A program made the translations under genes and the position numbers. Under the pieces are notes generated by a model that saw only the letters and a list, made by a program, of their open reading frames with translations, ran no database searches and was not told where the DNA came from. Shown one piece after another: positions 1 through 6,386 of a stretch of 8,427 nt of DNA; position 1 is the stretch's first letter; each line of letters begins with the position of its first letter. Source of the DNA: an uncultured Acidobacteriota bacterium (GTDB lineage: Bacteria; Acidobacteriota; Thermoanaerobaculia; Gp7-AA8); contig CAMPKJ010000217.1 of the NCBI GenBank assembly GCA_946887105.1, positions 1-8,427 on the forward strand, in the 5' to 3' direction.

Positions 1-2
1 AG

Positions 3-701
3 GGTCTGATGCAGGAACTGCAACGACGCAGGCAGGCCATCGAGGCGGTGGACACGAAGTTCTACGGCAGTCTGGGCCCGGACGTCGAAGCAAAAGCGGC
101 CGGCGCACATGGCAGCGAGTGGGAGTCGAAGATCGGCAAGTTCCGCGATCCCGCGAAGCCGAAAGAAAGACTGGGCAGTCTCACGCAGCGCCTCGAAGAA
201 GAATCGAAGAGCACCGTGGTCGACGCGAACAAGCGAGCGAAGATCATGGACGACATCGACGTCGCGCTGACGAACTACGAACGCGAGCTGCGCGGGCAGC
301 GCGAGCTGGTCCTGTCGGGCGGCGAGCTGAAGGCGTTCACCGACGAGCAGGCCGGCAAACTGCTCTACCCCAACATGACCGCGGCGGAGTTGAAGGCTGC
401 CAAGAAACCGGACTACATCGCCGAGACCGCCGACCGGTTGATCATCGGCGACTCGAAAGGCGGCGGCAGCGTCGATACGTCCATCAGACAGATCGAGCCG
501 GCACTGAGCTCCGATTACGTCAAGGATGCCATCGCCGCCGGCAAGAAGATCGAGTGCCGCGTCTACCTCGATGCGGAAGAGGCCGCGCGCCTCAAACTCG
601 TCGGCCGCGGTCATCCGCCCGTGCTCCACAAGATCGGTGAGGACGGCAAGGAGATCGCGTACGGCGTGGGCGGTCTCCCGCTCTACGTCGTCTTCAACTG
701 A
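3..701 (+). CDS. C-terminal part of a protein with a PD-(D/E)XK nuclease-like domain (5' end outside window)
   Basis: The reading frame stays open to the left edge, so this is probably the 3' part of a longer gene; the first Met in view is at base 9 and residues are counted from it. Residues 1-110 are charged and helical with coiled-coil character (heptad-like stretches near 55-100). The C-terminal part has KPD at 133-135, then the hydrophobic strand LII and GDSK at 147-150, giving PD-x12-DSK, the spacing and core strand of PD-(D/E)XK phosphodiesterases, followed by Gln161 where many members carry a conserved glutamine, and a further strand IECRVYLD at 181-188. This architecture, a helical lead-in before a C-terminal nuclease-like module, is common in secreted polymorphic toxins, but no Rhs, DUF4157 or secretion marker is in view, so toxin status is inference. 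No immunity gene follows on this strand. It could equally be a housekeeping or phage-related nuclease. Confidence 0.6.
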   Translation, partial: GLMQELQRRRQAIEAVDTKFYGSLGPDVEAKAAGAHGSEWESKIGKFRDPAKPKERLGSLTQRLEEESKSTVVDANKRAKIMDDIDVALTNYERELRGQRELVLSGGELKAFTDEQAGKLLYPNMTAAELKAAKKPDYIAETADRLIIGDSKGGGSVDTSIRQIEPALSSDYVKDAIAAGKKIECRVYLDAEEAARLKLVGRGHPPVLHKIGEDGKEIAYGVGGLPLYVVFN

Positions 702-738
702 GAAAAGAAAAGCCGCTTCCCTGGCCAGGGGAAGCGGC
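701..738 (-). terminator. Intrinsic terminator of the metG unit, possibly bidirectional
   Basis: Bases 712-721 (GCCGCTTCCC) and 729-738 (GGGAAGCGGC) form a perfect 10-bp stem with a 7-base loop. Read on the minus strand the stem is followed by TTTTCTTTTCTC, a good U-tract, so it should end transcription coming from metG, 122 bases past its stop. On the plus strand it sits just after the stop codon at 701, but an A-tract precedes it and no T-tract follows, so termination of the plus-strand gene here would be weaker. Confidence 0.7.
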
Positions 739-859
739 ACATCGCGCACGAGCGCGGCGGCTGGGTCGCTGGCTGTTTCTAAGTGATCAGCGACAGTTCC
801 AACCTAGGTCCCGATTGGCGCCGCGGCTCTAGTTTTTTGGAAAGCTCATCCGTCGATCG

Positions 860-2800
860 TCAACGGACCCGCGTTCCGGCCGGGACTCCGGCGTCGACGC
901 TCAGCAGGCTCGGCTCGCCATCCATCGAAGCGGCCAGCACCATGCCGTTCGACTCGATGCCCATCAGCTTCGCCGGCTGTAAGTTCGCCACGATCACCAC
1001 TTTGCGTCCCACCAGCTCCTCGGGCGCGTACTTGGTGCCGATGCCGGCCACGATGGTCCGCTCGTCGTCTCCGGTGAAGACCGTCATCTTGATGAGCTTC
1101 TTCGACTTCGGCACGCGCTCGGCGGCGCGGATCTCCGCGACGCGCAGATCGGTCTCCATGAATTGATCGATCGAGATCTTCGCCAGCCCGGGCGGCACGG
1201 CCTGCGTGGTCTCGACCGGTGCAGCGGGAGCGGCTGTGTCTGTTTTCGTTTCGTCCATCTTCTTCTCTTCTCCGAGGTATTGAGCGGCATCGATGCGCGG
1301 AAAGATCGGGTCGGCCACGACCACCGGCACGCTCTCGGCCAGGCCGCCCCACTGCAGATCGCGCACGCCGATGCGTTCCGGATTCGCGCCGAGGCGCCGC
1401 AGCGCTTCGGTGGTCGACGCGGGCATGAACGGCGCCATCATCACCCAGACGATGCGCAGCGCCTCCAGCGTGTCCCAGAGGATGCGCGAGAGCGCGCCGT
1501 CCGCGCCCGACTCCTTGAAGCGCCGCCACGGTTCGCGCGTGACGATGTAGGAGTTGATCTCCGTCAGCAGCTCCCACGAAGCTTCGATGGCGCGCTGGAA
1601 CGCGAGGTCGTCCATGTGGCGCAGGTACTGCGGCACGACCTCTTCCGCCTTGTCGCGCAGGATGTTGATCATGCAGCTCTCCGGCGGCGTCTTTCCGCCG
1701 AAGTAGGTGTCCGACATCTTGATGGCGCGCGAAAGCGTGTTGCCGAGGTCGTTGGCGAGGTCGGCGTTGTAGCGCGCGATCAGCGACTGGTCGGAGTAAT
1801 CCTGATCCTGTCCGAAGACCATCTCGCGCGTGACGTAGAACCGCAGCGCATCGGTGCCGAAGTCGTCGATGATGTTGTACGGCCGCACCACGTTGCCGAG
1901 CGACTTCGAGATCTTCTCGTGATCGCGCAGCCAGAAGCCGTGGCCGACGATGCGCTTCGGCAGCTCGACGCCCGCAGCCATCAGGAACGCGGGCCAGTAG
2001 ACGGCGTGGAAGCGCACGATGTCCTTGCCGATCAGGTGCATGTCCGCCGGCCAGTACTGGTCGAACAGCGACTGATCGGCGCTGCCGAATCCGAGCGCCG
2101 AGATGTAGTTCGTCAGCGCGTCCATCCAGACGTAGATCACGTGCTCCGGATCGCCCGGAAAGGGGATGCCCCACTTGATCGAGCTGCGCGAGATGGAGAG
2201 GTCGTTGAGCCCCTGCTCGACGAACTTGCGCACTTCATTGAGGCGCGTCGGCGGCCAGACGAACCCCGGATGTTCGCGATAGTGATCGAGCAGCCGGTGC
2301 GTGTAGGCGGAGAGCTTGAAGAAGTAATTGCGCTCGGTCGTCCATTCGACGTTGTGTCCGTCCTGGTCGACCCCGTTCTTGACCTGGTTCTCGGGGATGA
2401 AGGTTTCCTCGCTCTGGCAATACCACCCCGAGTGCTCGCCGAGATAGATGTCGGTCGGATTGCGCTCCTGAATGCGCCGGATCACCTCCAGCACACCGAT
2501 CCGATGCCGCGCCTCGGTGGTGCGGATGAAGTCGTCGTTGCTCAGGTTCAGCTTCGCGCGGAGCTGGTGATGCGTGTCGACCACGCGGTCGGCGAGCTCG
2601 ATCGGCGTGATGCCCTCGCGCGCCGCGGCGCGCTCGATCTTCTGCCCGTGCTCGTCCGTGCCGGTGAGGAAGCGGACGTCGTCGCCCATGCGCCGCCGGT
2701 GGCGCGCGATGACGTCCGCGACGATGTTCTCGTACATGTGCCCGATGTGCGGGTCGTCGTTGACGTAGTGGATTGCGGTGGAAATGTAGAACTTGGCCAT
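860..2800 (-). CDS. metG: Methionyl-tRNA synthetase with C-terminal tRNA-binding domain
   Basis: Cytosolic class I aminoacyl-tRNA synthetase that charges tRNA-Met for initiation and elongation. In 646 residues the HIGH signature is at 18-21 (after YVNDDP), the KMSKS loop appears as KISKS at 296-300, the WMDAL strand at 225-229 and RFHAVYWPAF at 263-272 form the methionine pocket region, and the helical anticodon-binding domain runs from about 320 to 500 with Trp425 in EPW. A low-complexity Ala/Pro/Thr linker (about 512-540) joins an OB-fold tRNA-binding domain (541-646, with LRVAEI, NLQPAKLMG and SNGM), the dimerising domain of full-length bacterial enzymes. The insertion at about 122-152 keeps one Cys (128) where zinc-knuckle forms carry Cys pairs, so zinc is probably not bound. 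The start at 2800 is fixed by the conserved N-terminus; no clear Shine-Dalgarno precedes it. It lies 37 bases after the secreted-protein gene on the same strand. Confidence 0.97.
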   Translation of the reverse strand: MAKFYISTAIHYVNDDPHIGHMYENIVADVIARHRRRMGDDVRFLTGTDEHGQKIERAAAREGITPIELADRVVDTHHQLRAKLNLSNDDFIRTTEARHRIGVLEVIRRIQERNPTDIYLGEHSGWYCQSEETFIPENQVKNGVDQDGHNVEWTTERNYFFKLSAYTHRLLDHYREHPGFVWPPTRLNEVRKFVEQGLNDLSISRSSIKWGIPFPGDPEHVIYVWMDALTNYISALGFGSADQSLFDQYWPADMHLIGKDIVRFHAVYWPAFLMAAGVELPKRIVGHGFWLRDHEKISKSLGNVVRPYNIIDDFGTDALRFYVTREMVFGQDQDYSDQSLIARYNADLANDLGNTLSRAIKMSDTYFGGKTPPESCMINILRDKAEEVVPQYLRHMDDLAFQRAIEASWELLTEINSYIVTREPWRRFKESGADGALSRILWDTLEALRIVWVMMAPFMPASTTEALRRLGANPERIGVRDLQWGGLAESVPVVVADPIFPRIDAAQYLGEEKKMDETKTDTAAPAAPVETTQAVPPGLAKISIDQFMETDLRVAEIRAAERVPKSKKLIKMTVFTGDDERTIVAGIGTKYAPEELVGRKVVIVANLQPAKLMGIESNGMVLAASMDGEPSLLSVDAGVPAGTRVR

Positions 2801-2820
2801 AGAACCCCGAAGGAGGCGGG

Positions 2821-2826
2821 ATTGTA
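2821..2826 (-). promoter_or_regulatory. Possible -10 box before metG
   Basis: The minus strand reads TACAAT within TATACAAT, 20 bases before the metG start codon. No TTGACA-like -35 is visible at 16-18 bases upstream, so this could be a weak internal promoter giving a very short leader, or chance. It would allow metG to be expressed apart from the upstream gene. Confidence 0.3.
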
Positions 2827-2837
2827 TAGCGTCGCCG

Positions 2838-3908
2838 CTACTTCTTCGGTGGCTCGACCTCGATCAGACTGTGCATGCGCATCACGTCCGGCTTTTCGAA
2901 CGCCGACGGCGCACTGATCAGCGTGTCGACACCGAACGTTCCTCCCTTGCCGGACAGCGCCACCGCCTCGTAATCGATGGTGATGCTGCGGCCGGGCTTC
3001 ATCTGATTGGCGCGGAACACGAGCGGCTTCTTCAGCGATGCCTGCAGCTCCTTCGGCAGGATCTCCTTCAGCTCGATGTCGCCGGTGAGATCGCCGAGCG
3101 GCGTGACTGTCCAGCTCACCAGGAATGGCTCGCCGGGCACGATCGGGAACGGCACGCGCCGGATCAGGAAGAAGGAAGGATGAAGGAGCGCGCAGCGCGT
3201 TTCCAGCAGCGACTCGTCTTCGAGACAGCGGCAGATCGGAAGGAAGTTCGAAATGATCGGATTGGCCGTGAGGCCGAACAGGTCGCACGGCGGACTGGGC
3301 GGATCGGCATCCATGACCGTCTTGAACGGCAGATCGTCGGACGGCTCGATGTTGCCGGTGAGCGGATCCCAGTCGCGCTCCGTCGGACGCTCGTCGAAGA
3401 AGCCGCTTCCGCCCGCGTACGGATCGACGGCCACGCCGCGGTACATCGTGCAGCGGCCGGTGGGATTGGAGATCACCAGCGCCAGCGGCATTCCGACCGG
3501 CGGGATGTACGACGCACTGCCGGGCGGAAAGCGATCGCCGGGGACGGGAGGCAGTTCGACGAGCGGAATGGCGCGGAACTCCGGCGTCTCCATCGGCGGC
3601 AGATCGGCGGCGAGTTTCAATCCGCGATCCCAGCGGCTGAGGAACTCCGGAACGGGCACGCCGCCGGCGACGTTGACGATCTCGACCATCAGCACGCCGC
3701 TCTCGCACTGGATGGGCAGATGCACTTCGCTGAACACCCCTTCCAGTCCGACCGTGAACGTCTGCGCGAGCCGCTTGTCCTGCGGTCCGCCGATCTCGAG
3801 CAGCGGAAACGTGGCGTCGATCCCGGTCTGCTGCTGATCGACGATCAACGTTGCGCGGGCGGCGAGCGGGTATGCGATGAGGGCCAGGGCGAGTGTGAGC
3901 GCGCGCAT
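2838..3908 (-). CDS. Secreted protein of unknown function with two beta-rich regions
   Basis: I do not recognise a named family. The chosen start gives 356 residues beginning with a classic signal peptide: short basic n-region (MR), hydrophobic core LTLALALIAYPLA and an ARA cleavage site, predicted cut after residue 19. A GGAGG (3918 down to 3914) lies five bases before this ATG; the same frame is open further upstream to 4040 but that extension lacks a signal sequence and overlaps the methyltransferase. After cleavage, residues 20-165 form a strand-rich region (IDATFPLLEIGG, AQTFTVGLEG, VLMVEIVNV) resembling secreted choice-of-anchor or lectin-like sandwiches; a Pro/Asp-rich middle (165-250) holds Cys 208, 226, 228 and 239; residues 255-335 resemble an Ig-like/DUF11-type module (LVSWTVTPLGDLTGDIELKE). 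The six mature cysteines suggest disulfides in periplasm or outside. No sorting tail or lipobox is present. Confidence 0.8.
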   Translation of the reverse strand: MRALTLALALIAYPLAARATLIVDQQQTGIDATFPLLEIGGPQDKRLAQTFTVGLEGVFSEVHLPIQCESGVLMVEIVNVAGGVPVPEFLSRWDRGLKLAADLPPMETPEFRAIPLVELPPVPGDRFPPGSASYIPPVGMPLALVISNPTGRCTMYRGVAVDPYAGGSGFFDERPTERDWDPLTGNIEPSDDLPFKTVMDADPPSPPCDLFGLTANPIISNFLPICRCLEDESLLETRCALLHPSFFLIRRVPFPIVPGEPFLVSWTVTPLGDLTGDIELKEILPKELQASLKKPLVFRANQMKPGRSITIDYEAVALSGKGGTFGVDTLISAPSAFEKPDVMRMHSLIEVEPPKK

Positions 3909-3913
3909 CAGAG

Positions 3914-3918
3914 CCTCC
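3914..3918 (-). promoter_or_regulatory. Shine-Dalgarno deciding the start of the secreted-protein gene
   Basis: The minus strand reads GGAGG, then CTCTG, then ATG at 3908. It is half of a perfect palindrome CCTCCGGAGG (3914-3923). It supports the start directly before the signal peptide rather than longer versions of the frame. Confidence 0.75.
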
Positions 3919-3949
3919 GGAGGGAGTCTGCTACAGTCGCCGCCTCTCT

Positions 3950-3955
3950 TACAAT
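3950..3955 (+). promoter_or_regulatory. Possible -10 box of the methyltransferase gene
   Basis: TACAAT lies 26 bases before the ATG at 3982, in the 73-base gap between two divergent genes. The expected -35 position shows no good match to TTGACA, so the call rests on the hexamer and its location only. If used, the leader would be about 20 bases without a clear Shine-Dalgarno. Confidence 0.35.
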
Positions 3956-3981
3956 GGTCTTCCTTTCGCTGCATCCCTGAA

Positions 3982-4818
3982 ATGTGTCCTCTCTGCGAAG
4001 GCGACCGGTTCGACGAGAGCGTCATCGCGTCGCTGACCATCCGTCAGTGCGTGGCCTGCGGGCTGCGCACCCGCCGCATCGAGGCTGATCGCACCGGAAC
4101 GAACTACGCCGACGTCAACGATCGCGTGTATCTCGATTCGATCGGACGCGTGCGCCGCGCGCAAGGCGAAGCGATCGCGGCGCTGGTCCGCGAGCATGGC
4201 GGAGCAGGGGAGTGGCTCGACGTCGGATGCGGCTTCGGATACGTGCTCGAAGCCGCGCGAGACGCCGGTTTCCAGGTGCGCGGAATCGAGCCCGACCCGA
4301 ACGCGGCAAAGGCAGCACGCGATCGGGTGCCGGACGTGGTGCAGGGATTTCTCGAGGAGACCACGCCGCCCGCCGATGTGTTGTCGACGCTCGACGTGCT
4401 CGAGCATCTCGACGACCTCAACGCATTCGCACAGCTGGTCAGGCGAAAGACGCGCGCGCTGTGGGTGATCAAAGTGCCCTCATCCGACGGCCTGTTCTTT
4501 CGCATTGCGCACGCGCTGCGGATCGGGAGCGCCGTGACGCGGCTGTGGCAATCCGGTTATGCCAGTCCGCACACGGTGTACTTCGACCAGGCCACGCTCA
4601 CGCGCTTTCTCGCAAAGCACGGATTCGACGTGATCGCCGCGCGTTATCTCGATGAAGTGCCTGACGGCACCGTGGTGGACCGCCTCGCGCTCGATGGCCG
4701 CATGCCGCGATGGAAGGCCTGGCTCGCGGTGCCGCTGTTCTTCGTCATCAATCGCATCGAACGATGGCGCGGCAAGTCGGACGCGCTGGTGGTCATCGCG
4801 CGCGCGTCAGTTCCCTGA
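3982..4818 (+). CDS. Zinc-ribbon class I SAM-dependent methyltransferase (Methyltransf_23 type)
   Basis: A 278-residue protein. It opens with a small zinc ribbon: Cys2/Cys5 (CPLC) and Cys23/Cys26 (CVAC), which places the start at 3982 rather than at the in-frame ATG 105 bases upstream. A Rossmann methyltransferase follows: motif I LDVGCGFGYV at 79-88 for SAM, acidic Glu103 after the next strand (VRGIEPD), motif IV region STLDVLEHLDD at 135-145, and SPHTVYF at 195-201 with the following TLTRFLAKHGF typical of the Methyltransf_23/12 type. The C-terminal stretch 243-262 (WKAWLAVPLFFVINRIERW) is amphipathic to hydrophobic and may touch the membrane. Relatives often act on sugars, lipids or polyketide-like substrates in envelope pathways; the substrate here cannot be read from the sequence. 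It diverges from the secreted-protein gene and its last 26 bases overlap the convergent alkD-like gene. Confidence 0.88.
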   Translation: MCPLCEGDRFDESVIASLTIRQCVACGLRTRRIEADRTGTNYADVNDRVYLDSIGRVRRAQGEAIAALVREHGGAGEWLDVGCGFGYVLEAARDAGFQVRGIEPDPNAAKAARDRVPDVVQGFLEETTPPADVLSTLDVLEHLDDLNAFAQLVRRKTRALWVIKVPSSDGLFFRIAHALRIGSAVTRLWQSGYASPHTVYFDQATLTRFLAKHGFDVIAARYLDEVPDGTVVDRLALDGRMPRWKAWLAVPLFFVINRIERWRGKSDALVVIARASVP

Positions 4819-5452
4819 GCGCGTCTTTGCCGATCCAGCGCGCCGCCGCATCCGGCGATGCCGCCAGTTTCTTCGACAACTCCACTGCCGGCGCGCGCAG
4901 CGCCGCGTTGCGGCGGCCGACGCTGCGCAGCGCCCAGCTCACGCCTTTCTTCACGAAGTTGCGATCGTCATCCGCGGCGCGCTCGATCAGCGCGAGGCTC
5001 CGCACGAACGGTTCGTCCGGCCCTTTCCTGTCGTGCAATGCCAGACTGGCCAGCAGCGCGAACGACGCGCGCTTGACGAACTCCGCGCGCTTGCTGCTCC
5101 ACTGCTCGACCTTCTTCCAGGCGTGCGGCGTCTTGTCGAAGAGGTGAAAGCAGAGCGTGTCGGTGATGCCCCAGTTGTCGAAGTCGCGGCACCAGCGGTC
5201 CATCTGCGACGGCGTGACGCGCGCCGGCTCGTCGACGAACGACGCGAGCATCCGCGCTTCGTACCATCCCGTCTGCCAAAGCGCCTCGGCCAGCTCGTGG
5301 TCGCGGCCGAGGCCCTTGGCGATCGCGCGGATGTGGGCGACGGAGACGCCGAATGCTTTGTTTGCGGTGATCCCGAAGCGCGCCAGGTTGTCGTAATCGT
5401 GCTTCGTGGATCTCCGCTCCAGCGATTCGAGCGCCTCCTGCACCTGATTCAT
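4793..5452 (-). CDS. AlkD-like DNA alkylation repair protein (HEAT-repeat DNA glycosylase family)
   Basis: Predicted to remove alkylated bases from DNA; family PF08713. The 219 residues are nearly all alpha-helical, as in the HEAT-like repeat solenoid, and close to the usual 220-240 length. FDNWGITDTL at 91-100 gives the W-x3-D pair (Trp94, Asp98) equivalent to the catalytic-site Trp and Asp of Bacillus AlkD; FVKRAS at 126-130 offers Arg128 as a candidate for its active-site Arg; the C-terminal NFVKKGVSWALRSVGRRN (165-182) matches the family signature of that region. The start at 5452 overlaps the SRPBCC stop as ATGA, so translation is probably coupled; the longer frame to 5773 only shadows that gene. 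It is third in the regulator operon, and its end overlaps the methyltransferase gene by 26 bases tail to tail. Catalytic residue assignment is by eye, so activity is not proven; some family members lack glycosylase activity. Confidence 0.88.
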   Translation of the reverse strand: MNQVQEALESLERRSTKHDYDNLARFGITANKAFGVSVAHIRAIAKGLGRDHELAEALWQTGWYEARMLASFVDEPARVTPSQMDRWCRDFDNWGITDTLCFHLFDKTPHAWKKVEQWSSKRAEFVKRASFALLASLALHDRKGPDEPFVRSLALIERAADDDRNFVKKGVSWALRSVGRRNAALRAPAVELSKKLAASPDAAARWIGKDALRELTRAR

Positions 5453-5934
5453 GCCGCCAGCACGTCCTTCTCGAGCTTGTCGTAGCTCGCCGCGACGCCG
5501 CGCTCCATGCCCGACTTCAGCACGTTGTCGCGGACTTCCTTCGATGCGTAGCGGACCGTATTGGTCATGGTGGTCTTGCCGTTCTCCTCGACCAGCGTCA
5601 GCGTGCCCACTGCCTCGCCTTCGTACCACGGATCGTCGAACTGCTCGGTGCTGACGATGCGCTCGTTCGGGACGATCTCGCGATAGACGCCGCTCAGTCC
5701 CATCATCATGCCGTTGACCTTGTTGCGCCAGACGTAGCGCAGGGAGCCGCCGACGCGCAGGTCGATCTCGCACTCGGCGAGCGTCCAGTCGCCGAACACG
5801 CCCAGCCAGCGCTTGAGCAATTCCGGTTTCGTGTGGGCCTCATAGACGAGGTGGCGCGGCGCGTTGAAGACGCGCGTCATCGCGATGTCGCGATCGGTGG
5901 GAGTGGTGACCGTGAGAGATCCTGGATTCGTCAT
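5449..5934 (-). CDS. SRPBCC / AHSA1 family protein (START-like ligand-binding fold)
   Basis: A 161-residue single-domain protein of the activator-of-Hsp90-ATPase-homologue type. Visible family hallmarks: IAMTRVFNAPRHLVYEAHT at 17-35 followed by PELLKRWLG, the strand EIDLRVGGSLRYVW at 56-69, the SGVYREIVPNERIV segment at 81-94, and the long C-terminal helix SGMERGVAASYDKLEKDVL at 141-159 that closes the cavity. Members bind hydrophobic small molecules; in the cytosol many are paired with an ArsR-type regulator, as here. The start at 5934 is chosen because the homologous N-terminus begins there, an AGAGGA lies a few bases upstream inside the regulator gene, and ATGA overlaps the regulator stop; the longer frame to 6102 is only overlap. 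Its own stop overlaps the alkD-like start. Ligand unknown. It could act as a cofactor or sink for the inducer of the operon, but this is inference. Confidence 0.9.
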   Translation of the reverse strand: MTNPGSLTVTTPTDRDIAMTRVFNAPRHLVYEAHTKPELLKRWLGVFGDWTLAECEIDLRVGGSLRYVWRNKVNGMMMGLSGVYREIVPNERIVSTEQFDDPWYEGEAVGTLTLVEENGKTTMTNTVRYASKEVRDNVLKSGMERGVAASYDKLEKDVLAA

Positions 5935-6317
5935 GGCGTTCCTCTTTTCCTCGCGCCGCGTTTGCCGCGGGCGCGCTTCTTCTCGCTTCGTTTCATCTCT
6001 TCGAGCAGCGCGTCGAGACGCTGATACGCCGCCTCCCACAGCTCGCGATAGCGCTCCAGCCATTCGTTGGCCTCGGCGAGCGGCGTTGCCTCGAGCCTGC
6101 ACGGACGGCGTTGCGCGTCGCGCCCGCGGGAGATCAGCCCGGCGCGCTCCAGCACCTTGAGGTGCTTCGAGATCGCCGGCTGGCTCATGTCGAACGGCTC
6201 GGCGAGCTCCATCACCGACGCCTCGCCGCCGGCCAGACGCATCAGGATGGCGCGGCGGGTGGGGTCGGCGAGAGCCGCGAACGTCGCGTCCAGCCGTTCA
6301 TAACCTTGCGGTTGCAT
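5931..6317 (-). CDS. ArsR-family winged-helix transcriptional regulator
   Basis: A 128-residue DNA-binding protein. Residues 8-30 (RLDATFAALADPTRRAILMR and on) and the helix-turn-helix MSQPAISKHLKVLERAGLI at 44-62 are diagnostic of ArsR repressors; SRGRDAQRRPCRLEATPL (63-80) is the wing. The metal-binding ELCVCD-type motif is absent (MELAEPFD at 36-43), and Cys73 is the only cysteine, so it is not a classical metal sensor. The long C-terminal helix region (83-112) matches the subgroup found next to AHSA1/SRPBCC genes. The tail 112-126 is strongly basic and could add unspecific DNA contact. It heads the operon; its stop overlaps the next start as ATGA. Expected to repress its own promoter, and perhaps the divergent membrane operon, releasing on an unknown ligand. 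No Shine-Dalgarno precedes the ATG, and the predicted transcript begins only about five bases upstream. Confidence 0.92.
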   Translation of the reverse strand: MQPQGYERLDATFAALADPTRRAILMRLAGGEASVMELAEPFDMSQPAISKHLKVLERAGLISRGRDAQRRPCRLEATPLAEANEWLERYRELWEAAYQRLDALLEEMKRSEKKRARGKRGARKRGTP

Positions 6318-6348
6318 AACCGACAGGTAATATAAGCCGCGAAGCGGT
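6302..6348. promoter_or_regulatory. Candidate operator dyads around the regulator start
   Basis: Three short dyads cluster here: AACC-TTGC-GGTT (6302-6313), GGTT-GCAT-AACC (6310-6321) which covers the start codon, and CCGC-GAA-GCGG (6338-6348) inside the promoter spacer. ArsR proteins bind imperfect inverted repeats overlapping their promoters, so any of these could be an operator. The arms are only four bases, so chance is possible. Confidence 0.35.
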
Positions 6349-6357
6349 AAACGTCAA
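6329..6357 (-). promoter_or_regulatory. Sigma-70 type promoter of the regulator operon
   Basis: On the minus strand TTGACG (6357 down to 6352), an exact 17-base spacer and TATATT (6334 down to 6329) form a near-consensus promoter. The -10 ends 11 bases before the regulator ATG, so transcription should begin only about five bases before it, giving an almost leaderless mRNA, in agreement with the missing Shine-Dalgarno. Confidence 0.7.
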
Positions 6358-6386
6358 GATCCGCAAATCGTGTAAAGTCGCGCGCC

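Noticed and set aside
833..838. T6 run as a plus-strand terminator
   Set aside because: No stable stem directly precedes it; the strong stem is at 712-738.
846..2174. Second minus-strand frame inside metG
   Set aside because: Arg/Ala/Gly-rich frame-shifted reading of the same region; no family signature.
1163..2917. Long plus-strand frame opposite metG
   Set aside because: It is antisense to a clearly conserved synthetase, its protein is a low-complexity Arg/Ala/Val mix with no motif, and long antisense frames are expected in GC-rich genes.
2793..3980. Plus-strand frame opposite the secreted-protein gene
   Set aside because: Its product is Arg/Glu/Asp-rich without domain features, while the opposite strand has a signal peptide and Shine-Dalgarno.
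3877..3981. Upstream extension of the methyltransferase
   Set aside because: The extra 35 residues would precede the zinc ribbon with no family support and would overlap the start of the divergent gene.
4652..5485. Plus-strand frame across the methyltransferase end and the alkD-like gene
   Set aside because: It spans two real genes in wrong frames and has no recognisable domain.
5935..6102. Upstream extension of the SRPBCC protein
   Set aside because: It only re-reads the regulator's basic tail in another frame; the conserved family start is at 5934.
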